DNA of 38,027 bases from an uncultured Geobacter sp. (GTDB lineage Bacteria; Desulfobacterota; Desulfuromonadia; Geobacterales; Geobacteraceae). The notes under the pieces were generated by a model. That model had not been told where the DNA came from and ran no database searches. It worked only from the letters and a program-made list of their open reading frames with translations. Both the position numbers and the translations under genes were made by a program. Below are positions 24,096 to 32,730 of this stretch, piece after piece. How positions within the stretch are numbered: position 1 is the first letter of the stretch; each line of letters starts with the position of its first letter. Location: assembly GCA_903915655.1 (NCBI GenBank), contig CAIWTU010000110.1, positions 1 to 38,027 on the forward strand, written 5' to 3'.

Positions 24096-24224
24096 CGCAA
24101 TGATAAACTGGAAGCAGAACAAGACAAGTCAACCAATCTAAAAGAGTTTCCGTTATTGACTAACAAATTGCGATTCTTTGTAACATCGTACTTCTCTGAA
24201 CTTACGGTAGAAGCTGCTAGTTAA
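24096..24224 (+). other. In-frame open extension after the AAA-protein stop codon
   Basis: Beyond the TAA at 24093-24095 the same frame stays open for 42 more codons to TAA at 24222-24224. Its composition is protein-like (EFPLLTNKLRFFVTSYFSEL). This may be a former C terminus cut off by a recent stop, or chance. No start codon with a ribosome binding site marks it as a separate gene. A 13-codon frame from ATG 24100 also exists but looks trivial. Confidence 0.3.
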
Positions 24225-24244
24225 ACATAAGTCGATAGTAACCA

Positions 24245-27200
24245 ATGAAGAAAGATAAGTTAGGCCAACTGATTTATTCACCAAGCGACCTGGTTCGCTA
24301 TTCGTCGTCCCCTTTTGCATCTTGGATGGACCGATACCATCTTGAGAATCCCGGTGCAGTAACTCCGGATGAGGAAACAGAAGAAGAAAAACTAATTGCT
24401 GAGACCGGAAATCAGCATGAGCATACGGTTCTGGAAGAATTCAAGGTGTTGGAACCCAAATTGCTCGAAATTCCCAGAGGTAAATTCGAGGATTCCAGGG
24501 CAAATACGCTCACCGCGATCAAATCGAAAGCCCTCATTATATTTCAGGCTGCTTTTGCTGCCGGTCAGTTTGCCGGCTACGCTGACTTTCTTATGCTGGA
24601 TAAATCCGGAAGATATCAAGTTTGGGACTCCAAGCTTGCCCTCTCTCCCAAGCCGTATTACGCCATTCAGCTCTGCTGTTATACCGAGATGCTCGCAACG
24701 GAAACCGGTGAGCCATTGCAGGAAAGATTCGGCATCATCCTCGGGTCTAAAAAGAAGATTGAATTCCGCGTCGAGGACTTTATTCACTATTACCGCCACA
24801 TCAAGGCGAGTTTTCTCTCCATGCAAGAAGGCTTCACCGGGAACATCAAAGACCGGCCCGAGCCTTTGCCAGGAGCAGATCACGGCCGATGGACTTCGAT
24901 TGCGGATCAATTTTTTATAGATACTGACCACCTGGTACGGGTTGCAGGAATAACGGTTGGTCAAATCAAGAAGCTGAAAAACTCTGGCATTGCCACAATG
25001 ACCGATTTGTCGGCAGCCTCAGGCAAAATGGTGCATAAGCTTGCGGGCGAATCCATGGAAAAACTGGTAGACCAGGCACGACTTCAGTGCCAGACATTAA
25101 AAGACAGAAACGAAAACCCCGATTCTCCGCCCAGATACGAACTTTTACCCCAATGCGGAGCAAATGGGGAACCCAAGGGACTCGCCGCGCTACCCGCAGA
25201 GCACGCGGCAGATGTAGTTTTCGATATGGAAAGTTACCCGCTGGTTCCCGGCGGGTTGGAATACCTTTTCGGCATAAGCATCTCTAACGGGGGAGAATTC
25301 AAGGACTGGTGGGCACATGACCGCGACGAAGAGAAACTCGCTTTTGAAAAGTTCATGGATTGGGCATTTGCGCGTTGGAATAGTAGTCCGGGAATGCATA
25401 TATACCATTACGCCCCTTATGAGGTCAGCGCCATTAGACGCTTAAGCATCAGGCACGATACCCGGCAAGATGAGGTTGATCAGCTTCTTCGAAACGAAGT
25501 GTTCGTCGATCTTTACCATATCGTATGCCAAGGTTTACGAATCGGTGAAGATAGCTACTCCCTCAAGTCCGTAGAACATCTTTATCGACCGAAGCGCACT
25601 ACCGAAGTTGCCACAGCCGGTGACTCTATCGTCCAGTACGCACGCTGGATCGAAAGCAAACAGCCTCGCGGTTGGAATGAAAGCCCAATCCTGAAGGACA
25701 TCCGCGACTACAATGAAGATGACTGCAAGTCTACAACAGAGTTGTTGCGGTGGCTAAGGAAGTTGGCTGTAGAGCAAAAGATCATTGCCGCCTCCGCGCC
25801 TGTTTCCGTCACGACTCCCGCACCAGAAATATCACCGGAAGGCGCCCAACGGTTAGAAATCGCGACGAACCTGCGCGCTAAAGGCGATGCGGTATCGGTT
25901 GTCCTTGCGGACGTAGTGGACTTTCATCGTCGGGAACAAAAACCCATGTGGTGGCGCATGTTTGACCGCGCGGAAGCCACAGCGGAAGAACTGCACGATG
26001 ACCATGGATGCATAGAAGGGGCCCGGGCAAAGGGAGACCCAGCTCCCGAGAAGCGGTCCCAGGTCCAAACATATTGCTTCGACCCTTCCCAGGAATGCAA
26101 ACTTGCTGCCGGCGACAGGGTTCAAGTCATGTTTACCCATAATCTGACGGCAAAGTTAACCCTTACCGAATTTGACGCGTCTGTCGGCACACTCGTACTC
26201 AAGACCGGAAGCAAAAATCTGAACGAACAATTTGGGGGTATATTCCCTCAGTTTGGTTCACTTATACCTTATGAACACATACCGGCGGAAACATTGCAGG
26301 CTGCTCTGGCTGAAGTTGCCTCGGGGCATTTGCAAAACAAACTGGTCTCCCCGGTTACCGCGCTGTTGAATCGCATACCCCCGGGCGGGTTGCCGCAATT
26401 GGCCGGGGAGTCTCCCAAAGATGCTGCCATCAGGATTACAGGTTCAATGTCAGGTGGATGCCTTGTCATACAAGGACCTCCGGGCACAGGAAAGACTTAC
26501 ACTGCTTCGCAGGTCATCATGGCGCTGCTGGCTGATGGTAAGAAAGTAGGTATTTCCTCCAATAGCCACAAGGCAGTGGTGAACCTTTTATTTGCCTGCG
26601 GCGATGCCGCCCGGGAACGCGGTGTCATGCTCCACGGGGTGAAAGTTGGTGGGGATGAGGAGGAAGCTTTGTTTGTCCGCAACCCCTGTTTGATACACAT
26701 TCAAGGCAACGGAGATGCGTTTGGGGCATACACCGAGGGTGTGGTTGGCGGAACGGCATGGCTCTTTACGAGACCAGAATGGATAGACGCGCTTGATTTC
26801 CTTTTCATTGATGAAGCGGGGCAGGTTCCTCTAGCGAACGCTGTGGCGATGGCTCGCTGTGCCAGAAACATTGTCCTGCTAGGGGACCAGATGCAACTTG
26901 AACAACCGGTTCAAGGCTCGCACCCTGGCGATGCTGGGCTTTCGGTTCTGCAATACGCGCTTATGGATATGGATGCCAGCCAACCTGATGCACCTGTTTT
27001 TCATGCTGTAGTCCCACCGAAGTGCGGCCTTTTCCTCGGTGAATCCCGGAGGATGCATCCGTCAGTCTGCAGCTTTATTTCTGAGAGTATCTACGAGGGA
27101 AGATTGGGTTCTCACATCGACTGCGCCAAACAAAAGATCACTGTTCCCTCCGGGGCGCAGGGGTTAATCAACGTGGAGAACGGAATAGTATTCAGAGGCG

Positions 27201-27652
27201 TCGAGCATTATGGGAACGTTCAACGGAGCGACGAGGAAGTCGAGAGAGTACTGGCTATTTACAACGAGCTTCTCGGACGTCTCTACACCTCCAAAGATGG
27301 AACCACTAGGCCTCTGGAGCTGGGGGACTTTCTTTTCATATCTCCCTATAACGCTCAGGTTCGCGCACTCAAAGATGCTCTGCCTGCAGGCGCGCGTGTT
27401 GGGAGTGTAGATAAGTTTCAAGGGCAGGAAGCCCCGGTCTGCATCCTGTCTCTATGTTCCAGTTATGGGGAATATGGTTCCCGGGGGCTAGCGTTCATTC
27501 TCGACCGCAACAGAGTCAATGTCGCTGTTTCCCGTGCCCAATGCCTGGCGGTGGTTGTTGCTGACCCTCGAATAGCGGGAACAACTGCAAAGTCTCTGGA
27601 AGATATGAAACTACTCAATTTATTATGCAAATTGACGAGTGCCAATCGCTAA
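24245..27652 (+). CDS. RecB-like nuclease / DEDD exonuclease / SF1 helicase fusion
   Basis: The 1135-residue protein has three enzymatic parts. About 1-230 resembles the TM0106 RecB-like nuclease family (IYSPSDLVRY start, QVWDSKLALSPKPYYAIQL core with the DxK pattern); the N-terminal Cys usual for an Fe-S cluster is absent. About 315-525 is an RNase H-like DEDD exonuclease of the YprB type (VVFDMESYP, HIYHYAPYEVSAIRRL, DYNEDDCKSTTELL). About 720-1135 is a UPF1/Dna2-type helicase with GPPGTGKTYTASQ (about 744), FLFIDEAGQVPLA (about 852), LLGDQMQLEQP, VDKFQGQEAPV and DRNRVNVAVSRAQ. Together these suggest DNA end processing or destruction of foreign DNA. It starts 150 bases after the AAA gene and probably belongs to the same unit. 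Confidence 0.88.
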   Translation: MKKDKLGQLIYSPSDLVRYSSSPFASWMDRYHLENPGAVTPDEETEEEKLIAETGNQHEHTVLEEFKVLEPKLLEIPRGKFEDSRANTLTAIKSKALIIFQAAFAAGQFAGYADFLMLDKSGRYQVWDSKLALSPKPYYAIQLCCYTEMLATETGEPLQERFGIILGSKKKIEFRVEDFIHYYRHIKASFLSMQEGFTGNIKDRPEPLPGADHGRWTSIADQFFIDTDHLVRVAGITVGQIKKLKNSGIATMTDLSAASGKMVHKLAGESMEKLVDQARLQCQTLKDRNENPDSPPRYELLPQCGANGEPKGLAALPAEHAADVVFDMESYPLVPGGLEYLFGISISNGGEFKDWWAHDRDEEKLAFEKFMDWAFARWNSSPGMHIYHYAPYEVSAIRRLSIRHDTRQDEVDQLLRNEVFVDLYHIVCQGLRIGEDSYSLKSVEHLYRPKRTTEVATAGDSIVQYARWIESKQPRGWNESPILKDIRDYNEDDCKSTTELLRWLRKLAVEQKIIAASAPVSVTTPAPEISPEGAQRLEIATNLRAKGDAVSVVLADVVDFHRREQKPMWWRMFDRAEATAEELHDDHGCIEGARAKGDPAPEKRSQVQTYCFDPSQECKLAAGDRVQVMFTHNLTAKLTLTEFDASVGTLVLKTGSKNLNEQFGGIFPQFGSLIPYEHIPAETLQAALAEVASGHLQNKLVSPVTALLNRIPPGGLPQLAGESPKDAAIRITGSMSGGCLVIQGPPGTGKTYTASQVIMALLADGKKVGISSNSHKAVVNLLFACGDAARERGVMLHGVKVGGDEEEALFVRNPCLIHIQGNGDAFGAYTEGVVGGTAWLFTRPEWIDALDFLFIDEAGQVPLANAVAMARCARNIVLLGDQMQLEQPVQGSHPGDAGLSVLQYALMDMDASQPDAPVFHAVVPPKCGLFLGESRRMHPSVCSFISESIYEGRLGSHIDCAKQKITVPSGAQGLINVENGIVFRGVEHYGNVQRSDEEVERVLAIYNELLGRLYTSKDGTTRPLELGDFLFISPYNAQVRALKDALPAGARVGSVDKFQGQEAPVCILSLCSSYGEYGSRGLAFILDRNRVNVAVSRAQCLAVVVADPRIAGTTAKSLEDMKLLNLLCKLTSANR

Positions 27653-27883
27653 GTAAATTTCGATGCCACTAATACTGGTCCATGATTGCTGCCGCTCTGC
27701 AGTCTTCTGTTTGTTATCGAGATTTGGTTTCAACTCCATCAATAAGAGACCGAATTTTATTATTCGTGGCTTGGTGCTAATAACTGGAGGGTATCAACTT
27801 TTGAGTTTTTCTAATCCCAAGCCTTTTTTCAATATTGTGCTGAATTTTTCAGTGGCTATATTATTTAGAAGAACTATCGTTAG
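27653..27883. other. Convergent intergenic region
   Basis: The plus-strand nuclease-helicase operon and the minus-strand gene at 27884 converge here. The region is AT-rich. No terminator with a clear stem and T run and no credible gene were seen. Confidence 0.4.
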
Positions 27884-28480
27884 CTAGGTATCGGTTTTGT
27901 TAGCATCATTTTGAAGTGTTTCAAGTTCTTCAAGTAATTTTTTATTATTATCAACTGTGGCAAAGATGAATAAGGCACAGCGGCATTTCTTGGGATTTTG
28001 CTCATAAATCGATCTTAATCGCTCTACAGCCGTTAATGCTGTCGTCATCCTCTCAGTCAGCCAAACTTTGATCTCTGCGGCTGAATAGGGAATTTCGTCC
28101 TTTAATATCAAGATATCTGGTCTTATTTTGATTTTATCATTGTGTGGGTCGATCCCCTGGGTCAACTTGAATTTACTTTTATTATCGCACGTAAAGGTCA
28201 AGGTATGGCTCGAATCTTTAGTTATCTCGGGTTTAAAATTTAGTTTAATGTCCTTTTCTAATGTATAGACCAACAATCTGAAAATTAAGAACTCCGAAAA
28301 ACCAGTAAATCCGCCAGAACTCCCCCGTAGATGTTTTTGTGCATCGAAGACGCCATAATATAAATTGGAAATGTCCCTGGTCGTCAACTTGTCATAATTA
28401 AAATTTAAATATTGATCTATCTTGTCGAATACATGGTATCCTTCGTTATATTCCGAGGACTTCTGGTCGTATCTTGGCAT
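27884..28480 (-). CDS. Probable PD-(D/E)XK nuclease-like protein
   Basis: The 198-residue AT-rich gene has one suggestive core: IRPDILILKDEIPYSAAEIK (about 121-140), matching the PD...ExK metal-binding signature of restriction-endonuclease-fold nucleases. Helices rich in Lys/Glu flank it, and a GGFTGFSEFLIFRLLVYTLE helix (about 56-75) precedes it in the usual place. The closest family is not recognised. GGGGGA precedes the ATG. Its low GC content relative to the nuclease-helicase upstream suggests separate acquisition. Confidence 0.6.
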   Translation of the reverse strand: MPRYDQKSSEYNEGYHVFDKIDQYLNFNYDKLTTRDISNLYYGVFDAQKHLRGSSGGFTGFSEFLIFRLLVYTLEKDIKLNFKPEITKDSSHTLTFTCDNKSKFKLTQGIDPHNDKIKIRPDILILKDEIPYSAAEIKVWLTERMTTALTAVERLRSIYEQNPKKCRCALFIFATVDNNKKLLEELETLQNDANKTDT

Positions 28481-28628
28481 GCTTTCCCCCTTCGATATTC
28501 TAACGATCGATTGGCTTGTTACTCTAACATCCTAGATGGCCATCACGCCAATGTCAATGCATGCAAGATGTTTGCGATGCAGAGAATCACATACGTTCAG
28601 GCAATAATTTAAAAAAAGAAAATAATAG

Positions 28629-28662
28629 TGACAGACTAGCTGTCAAAACAGAGGGTTAGAAT
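28629..28662 (+). promoter_or_regulatory. Shared operator (site 1) with -10
   Basis: TGACA (28629-28633), seven bases, TGTCA (28641-28645). TAGAAT (28657-28662) follows ten bases after TGTCAA. The -10 is enclosed in a small inverted repeat GAGGG/CCCTC (28651-28667). Transcription would start near 28669 and serve the gene at 28735. Confidence 0.7.
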
Positions 28663-28734
28663 CCCTCTAGCAAGAATGAAGGAACTCCAATTGCCGATAT
28701 TGCCTTCATGCTTGGAAATAAGAGGGTGGGTTCA

Positions 28735-29118
28735 ATGCCAGAGACAAGAGTTGATTATCATGGATGGGTCTTGAAGGACCAATGGATTGAAACAACGGCC
28801 TATGGTTGGAATTCACTGAATTATCATCACAGATTAAGCATGATGCCATCACTTAAAGACATAACTCATGAAGAATTCATGTCCACGCCGTGGCTCAAAT
28901 GGGACAAACTATCACCGAACGTTCGTGAGCAACTATTGGACTTGCACGCTAATTCGGCGTATGCGGACCAAATGCTCCAATTTAGCAAATCGCCGCTGTA
29001 TATCTATCTGCGGTTCGATACAGGGAAAGAAGTGATCGAATCACCGGAATCTCCCAAGGGAGGAGAGGAGTACGGAGTGAAAAGGTGGGCGGAGCTGGTT
29101 GCGAAATATCTGGAGTAA
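28735..29118 (+). CDS. Hypothetical protein under the shared operator
   Basis: The 127-residue soluble protein is rich in Trp and Tyr and has no recognised domain. A pattern of short helices (SLKDITHEEFMSTPWLKW, about 31-48; SPNVREQLLDLHANSAYADQ, about 52-71) leads to a C-terminal YIYLRFDTGKEVIE strand-like segment. The ATG at 28735 is chosen because AGAGGGTGGG ends four bases before it; an upstream ATG at 28708 is possible. It is a single gene with its own promoter carrying the palindrome found before the DUF2779, AAA and zinc-ribbon genes, so it is likely part of the same regulon. Confidence 0.6.
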   Translation: MPETRVDYHGWVLKDQWIETTAYGWNSLNYHHRLSMMPSLKDITHEEFMSTPWLKWDKLSPNVREQLLDLHANSAYADQMLQFSKSPLYIYLRFDTGKEVIESPESPKGGEEYGVKRWAELVAKYLE

Positions 29119-29149
29119 GGGGCTCCGAAGCGTGTGGCATGAGCTCTCG

Positions 29150-29332
29150 CTAGTGTTTCGTTGAAAGAATGCGCCCAGTCTTCAAGAACAATGAATCTGA
29201 CTTCAATTGCTTGGCTTCCTTTTCCTTTGCCGCAAGAGTCGCACCCTCGCGTTTTTTCTCAAGCGAAATTCTGGCATCAGCCCGTTCTTGCCAGAACCTC
29301 TTTGTATCTTTTAAATAATTGATTTTTCCCAT
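29150..29332 (-). CDS. Small charged helical protein overlapping the nucleotidyltransferase gene
   Basis: The 60-residue protein is nearly all helix and highly charged (FWQERADARISLEKKREGAT, about 13-32). It overlaps the 3' end of the nucleotidyltransferase gene by 56 bases in another frame. AAGG lies about eight bases before the ATG. Such a small partner next to a nucleotidyltransferase recalls toxin-antitoxin pairs, but that is inference. It may also be a fragment of a longer protein. Confidence 0.45.
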   Translation of the reverse strand: MGKINYLKDTKRFWQERADARISLEKKREGATLAAKEKEAKQLKSDSLFLKTGRILSTKH

Positions 29333-29789
29333 CGTCGAACCTTTTTACAACGTCTGCCAACAGTAGCTTATCCGCTTTAACCAGTAAACTACTAATTCTG
29401 ATTTTATCTTTCTCCCTGTAAGCTGTCAATAATAATGCGATGAGGTATTCGACATTCACGAATTTGCAGTTGATACTCTCAAACTGAACCGTTTTAGCTT
29501 TCGCAATGGCGGCGTTGTACAAGGGCCCAATATAATTAGGGAAAAACTGGACTGGCATATCTCCGATGAAAATATAAAAATTTTCTATTTTATTTCCAGC
29601 TTGTTTGAAGTGCTGGTAAAGCCGGTGAAAATCATCTTCTGAAGGTAGCACGACCAGGACGTCCAGATCGTATGTGGACATTTGCACGTCATAAAACATA
29701 CAGGCATAGCCACCGGCAATGGCATAATCCTGGATTGTCCCTGACGTTTTCAGGGAGTTAAGTGTAAGTAGGGTTTCTCTAATTCCCAT
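29277..29789 (-). CDS. Nucleotidyltransferase-fold protein
   Basis: The 170-residue protein carries a nucleotidyltransferase-like start: AIAGGYACMFYDVQMSTYDLDVLVVL (read as GG at about 25-26 and the D-L-D metal pair at about 40-42). A Tyr/Phe-rich middle and a C-terminal helical part follow (VEYLIALLLTAYREKDKIRI, about 112-131). This layout fits the AbiEii/MNT-like group of small nucleotidyltransferases used as toxins, or the DUF6036-type family. The ATG at 29789 overlaps the preceding stop region and has GGAAG upstream; ATG 29816 is an alternative. It follows the PD-(D/E)XK gene directly, so both are one transcription unit. Confidence 0.65.
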   Translation of the reverse strand: MGIRETLLTLNSLKTSGTIQDYAIAGGYACMFYDVQMSTYDLDVLVVLPSEDDFHRLYQHFKQAGNKIENFYIFIGDMPVQFFPNYIGPLYNAAIAKAKTVQFESINCKFVNVEYLIALLLTAYREKDKIRISSLLVKADKLLLADVVKRFDDGKNQLFKRYKEVLARTG

Positions 29790-29790
29790 T

Positions 29791-31131
29791 TCATTTGCTT
29801 CCAACCATAAATTCATGGCTGAAAGCTTCTTCAATCTGTGGCAAGTCATCTTTCATGAACTGGGTAAATCTATTTGAAATGATTATTTCCAAATCCGTCA
29901 CATCGTTTTTATCGTATTCAAGCTCATTCAGGAACTCCTTTTGATAAATTGATAACCAATTAGGCCTAAGTTCGTGGTGAGATCTGTTGAATAATCTAGG
30001 TGTTTTTTTGGAAATCATATGCAATTTAATTCTTGTTGGTTCGTCCCCTGGGCCAATATACAGTCTCAAAATTAACTGCTTATCACAATTTTCGAATTCA
30101 AAAAGGAGAATTTGGGGAATATTATGTTGCCAAGTCCCAAGTTTTGGGATTACTTTATCTAGTTTATTTGAATAAAATCTGTTGTGAAGCTTAGTTTTAC
30201 TTGAAGCGATCAAAGTGAGTTGGTCATTTTCTTCGGATAGAGCTTTCTTGATGATTTCACTTACTTCAAGTTCCATATCCGGTTTGTATTCGTTGATTAA
30301 ATCGATTGCCTCTTTATGTATTTTATATATTTTCTTACAAAGACGCCTGATGTCAGACTCGGGTAAGACATACCTCCCCAATGCTGTGCGATACTGATTA
30401 AGAAAATTATAAACATCAGTAGTTAGTAAATCTTTTCGTGAGTCCAGAAGTTGGGTTAGGATTGAATGTATAACGCTATAATCGGATATTATCCAATTAT
30501 CAGTATCGCTTGGGATGGATTTATCAGGAGTTAAGAAGACAAATATGGGAGTTAAATTAGAAAATTCTGATGAAACTATTGAACGATATCGGTTAAGTTG
30601 GTCACTATGCTCGCTGGTTTGAGTTTTGCTGGTTTTGGTTTTGTTTTCTATTGCAACAACAAATTTATTTTTCTCTGAAATGATTAGTATATCTATGCGG
30701 CTCCATTCGGTACGTATCTCAATATCATCGAAATCAAAAACTGCGATATCAAATAATGTAATACCGCCTCTTATTTTGTCTTTATTGGCTACGAACAATT
30801 TTTGCAAGAACAACCTTAGGAAGCGATCATGTAAGCCGTGATTGGCATCGGGATTCAATATCCAAGCCAATACATTGCTATGCCTGATTTCTGTTGCGGT
30901 ACTTTTTAATATTTCAAAAATATTAAATTCTAAGAGCATTGTTTCCAGTTTTTCCAGATCAGCGTTATGTAGTAAAAAACTTTCTAGAAGAGTTAATTTT
31001 TCAGTATTTGTGATTTCAAGTTTGTTTTCTCCATCAGGCTCTCGCTCGCTGTGTTTTTCAATAGCATCCAACGCATCCTTGTGCTTATAGTATATATTTT
31101 TACAAATTGGGTCGATTTCATGTTCAGACAT
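29791..31131 (-). CDS. PD-(D/E)XK nuclease superfamily protein
   Basis: The 446-residue AT-rich gene encodes a protein like the PDDEXK_4 family. It has IRHSNVLAWILNPDANHGLH (about 81-100), RFLRLFLQKLF, then the active-site strands WSRIDILIIS and FVVAIENKTKT (about 143-170) and a QLNRYRSI helix containing the Gln. The Asp and E-N-K triad is as expected for a metal-dependent nuclease. The C-terminal half is of unknown fold. AAGGAGGTAAGG precedes the ATG. Family members are often found in defence islands; the target is unknown. It is co-transcribed with the nucleotidyltransferase. Confidence 0.8.
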   Translation of the reverse strand: MSEHEIDPICKNIYYKHKDALDAIEKHSEREPDGENKLEITNTEKLTLLESFLLHNADLEKLETMLLEFNIFEILKSTATEIRHSNVLAWILNPDANHGLHDRFLRLFLQKLFVANKDKIRGGITLFDIAVFDFDDIEIRTEWSRIDILIISEKNKFVVAIENKTKTSKTQTSEHSDQLNRYRSIVSSEFSNLTPIFVFLTPDKSIPSDTDNWIISDYSVIHSILTQLLDSRKDLLTTDVYNFLNQYRTALGRYVLPESDIRRLCKKIYKIHKEAIDLINEYKPDMELEVSEIIKKALSEENDQLTLIASSKTKLHNRFYSNKLDKVIPKLGTWQHNIPQILLFEFENCDKQLILRLYIGPGDEPTRIKLHMISKKTPRLFNRSHHELRPNWLSIYQKEFLNELEYDKNDVTDLEIIISNRFTQFMKDDLPQIEEAFSHEFMVGSK

Positions 31132-31184
31132 GCCTTACCTCCTTAGGGTTGTTCAAAAAATGAAGAGAATGGATCATACCAATA

Positions 31185-32654
31185 TCATTCCAAGGACGCT
31201 AGTCTCTTGATTATCCATATCATCCCTCCGGTATCCTGCCCGCAATAGACTTCAAGCCCCGTGCGGATTGCCTGCCGGTCTTCTTCCGGGATATCGCCAA
31301 ATTCTGCCTCCATGTATTTGAGGCTGGCCATTTGGCCTTCCCCAATCTCAAGATCATCATAACTAACTCCCGTGACAGCCGGCATTACCTTTTTCAAAGA
31401 GGCACTGCCTTTTTGGGCCGGGTGGTAGTAGCTAAAATTACGGAAAGGCACCAGCAGATCTGTTATACGTTCCAGCATGCCTTCGACCCATTCTTCATAC
31501 TCAGGGAATGTGCTGGCTAATTCCTTAAGCCTGGTCTTCTCAAAAGTCTGGTTATATACAACGATGGAACCTTTCGCCCCAATTGCCTTTTTAAGCTCTG
31601 ACAGAAACCCGGGCCGCGGATCCCCCTTCCCTTCCCCAAGATAGGAAATGTGGAGCGGCACTGATTCAAGGCTTTCGATGATATGCACCGAAAATTGGAA
31701 AGTGATCGGCTGGTGAGGGCTTAGGTTGTCGAACATGGGCACGGCAGTCTCAAACGTTTCGAAGTCCATGAAGTGAAGTGGATATTCCAGGGTATCAAGG
31801 AAGCCTTTTATCTCAGAGGGTTTGATGTGGGGCTTGCCGCACACGACACATTGTTGTTGTATCTGCTGTTTCACATTCATGGGGAAATCAACCGGTATGT
31901 CCTTTATATCGAGAATACCCTTAGCAAGCAGGTCTTCGGCCTTAGAACCCAGGCGGTTCATCGTGAATACGTTATGCTCCGGCAGGTAAGCCCAACACTC
32001 GTCCTTGAGGGGGCATCCAAACGGAGAAGTGCAGTGCCCCCCAATCGATATCTCCGGGCAAACGGGAAGCGATACCGCATCGAGCATGCCGGCGATTCTT
32101 TCTTCCAACCCGATAGCGTGCGCGTCTAACTGGTCAGTCACATCTTCCATAACGAATAATTGATCGAGGTCGATTTCTCCGTGCCTGACATAATCTCCGT
32201 TCAAATGCATGACATAACAGCGATTTATCTTCAGTCCGGCTGTCCGGCAAGTATGCCTTTGGAAAGCCACATCCTCGAGTTGTTCTTCTTTGACGGAGTT
32301 GGTGCTTTTTACTTCAACGATGTCCCAGGCATCTTTAGCTGAAGGATTAAGGACATCCACCCTGCAGTAAAGCCTGTTCGCCGAGAAACCTGCTTCGAAA
32401 ATAGGTTTACGAAGATTCAGCGAAGCCTTTGTTTCTTTGAGATTTTTGCCAAAGTCCTCGCTTTGCAGCAGTATCCCTCCCGGGAATAACTTCTGGGCAA
32501 GAAAACCGACCTCGTGCCCCTGGTCGAAGACATTTTGCGTACCGGGGGGAGTCGGCGGGAGTCTGGATGGGTCGTTGATCTGTACCCATAACAGTTTCAG
32601 GCACTGCAAGCCGCTGATGTATTTGGATTTAGAGAGTGATTTATATGAGCCCAA
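31185..32654 (-). CDS. DUF2779 protein: Cas4-like Fe-S nuclease fused to a DEDD exonuclease
   Basis: Using the TTG at 32654 the protein has 489 residues. The N-terminal half resembles Cas4/RecB nucleases: SKSKYISGLQC with Cys18, RVDVL (D100), IVEVKST (E114, K116), a QRH segment, then C208, C214 and C220 (CTSPFGCPLKDEC). One N-terminal and three later Cys match a 4Fe-4S nuclease. The C-terminal half is an RNase H-like exonuclease: HFMDFETFE (D297, E299), VVYNQTFEKTRL, DLL (D399) and YCGQD (Y470, D474). The frame continues to a GTG at 32708, but the shared operator occupies 32703-32719, so the start is probably the TTG, which has AAAGG seven bases upstream. It lies directly after WYL regulator 2. 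Confidence 0.82.
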   Translation of the reverse strand: MGSYKSLSKSKYISGLQCLKLLWVQINDPSRLPPTPPGTQNVFDQGHEVGFLAQKLFPGGILLQSEDFGKNLKETKASLNLRKPIFEAGFSANRLYCRVDVLNPSAKDAWDIVEVKSTNSVKEEQLEDVAFQRHTCRTAGLKINRCYVMHLNGDYVRHGEIDLDQLFVMEDVTDQLDAHAIGLEERIAGMLDAVSLPVCPEISIGGHCTSPFGCPLKDECWAYLPEHNVFTMNRLGSKAEDLLAKGILDIKDIPVDFPMNVKQQIQQQCVVCGKPHIKPSEIKGFLDTLEYPLHFMDFETFETAVPMFDNLSPHQPITFQFSVHIIESLESVPLHISYLGEGKGDPRPGFLSELKKAIGAKGSIVVYNQTFEKTRLKELASTFPEYEEWVEGMLERITDLLVPFRNFSYYHPAQKGSASLKKVMPAVTGVSYDDLEIGEGQMASLKYMEAEFGDIPEEDRQAIRTGLEVYCGQDTGGMIWIIKRLASLE

Positions 32655-32685
32655 AGCGATTACCTTTCGATTTGTTACGTACCTG

Positions 32686-32719
32686 ATGTTTGCACACCCG
32701 AATGACACCTAGCCTGTCA
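32686..32719 (-). promoter_or_regulatory. Shared operator (site 2) upstream of DUF2779
   Basis: TGACA-N7-TGTCA at 32703-32719, read on the minus strand as TGACA GGCTAGG TGTCA. It lies in the short gap between WYL regulator 2 and the DUF2779 gene. A weak -10-like AAACAT follows at the same ten-base distance (32686-32691). This is the only one of the four sites without a good -10. Confidence 0.6.
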
Positions 32720-32730
32720 AAACCCGGAAC

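Noticed and set aside
27663-27887. 74-codon hydrophobic plus-strand frame
   Set aside because: It lies in AT-rich convergent DNA without a ribosome binding site; hydrophobicity is explained by T-rich codons.
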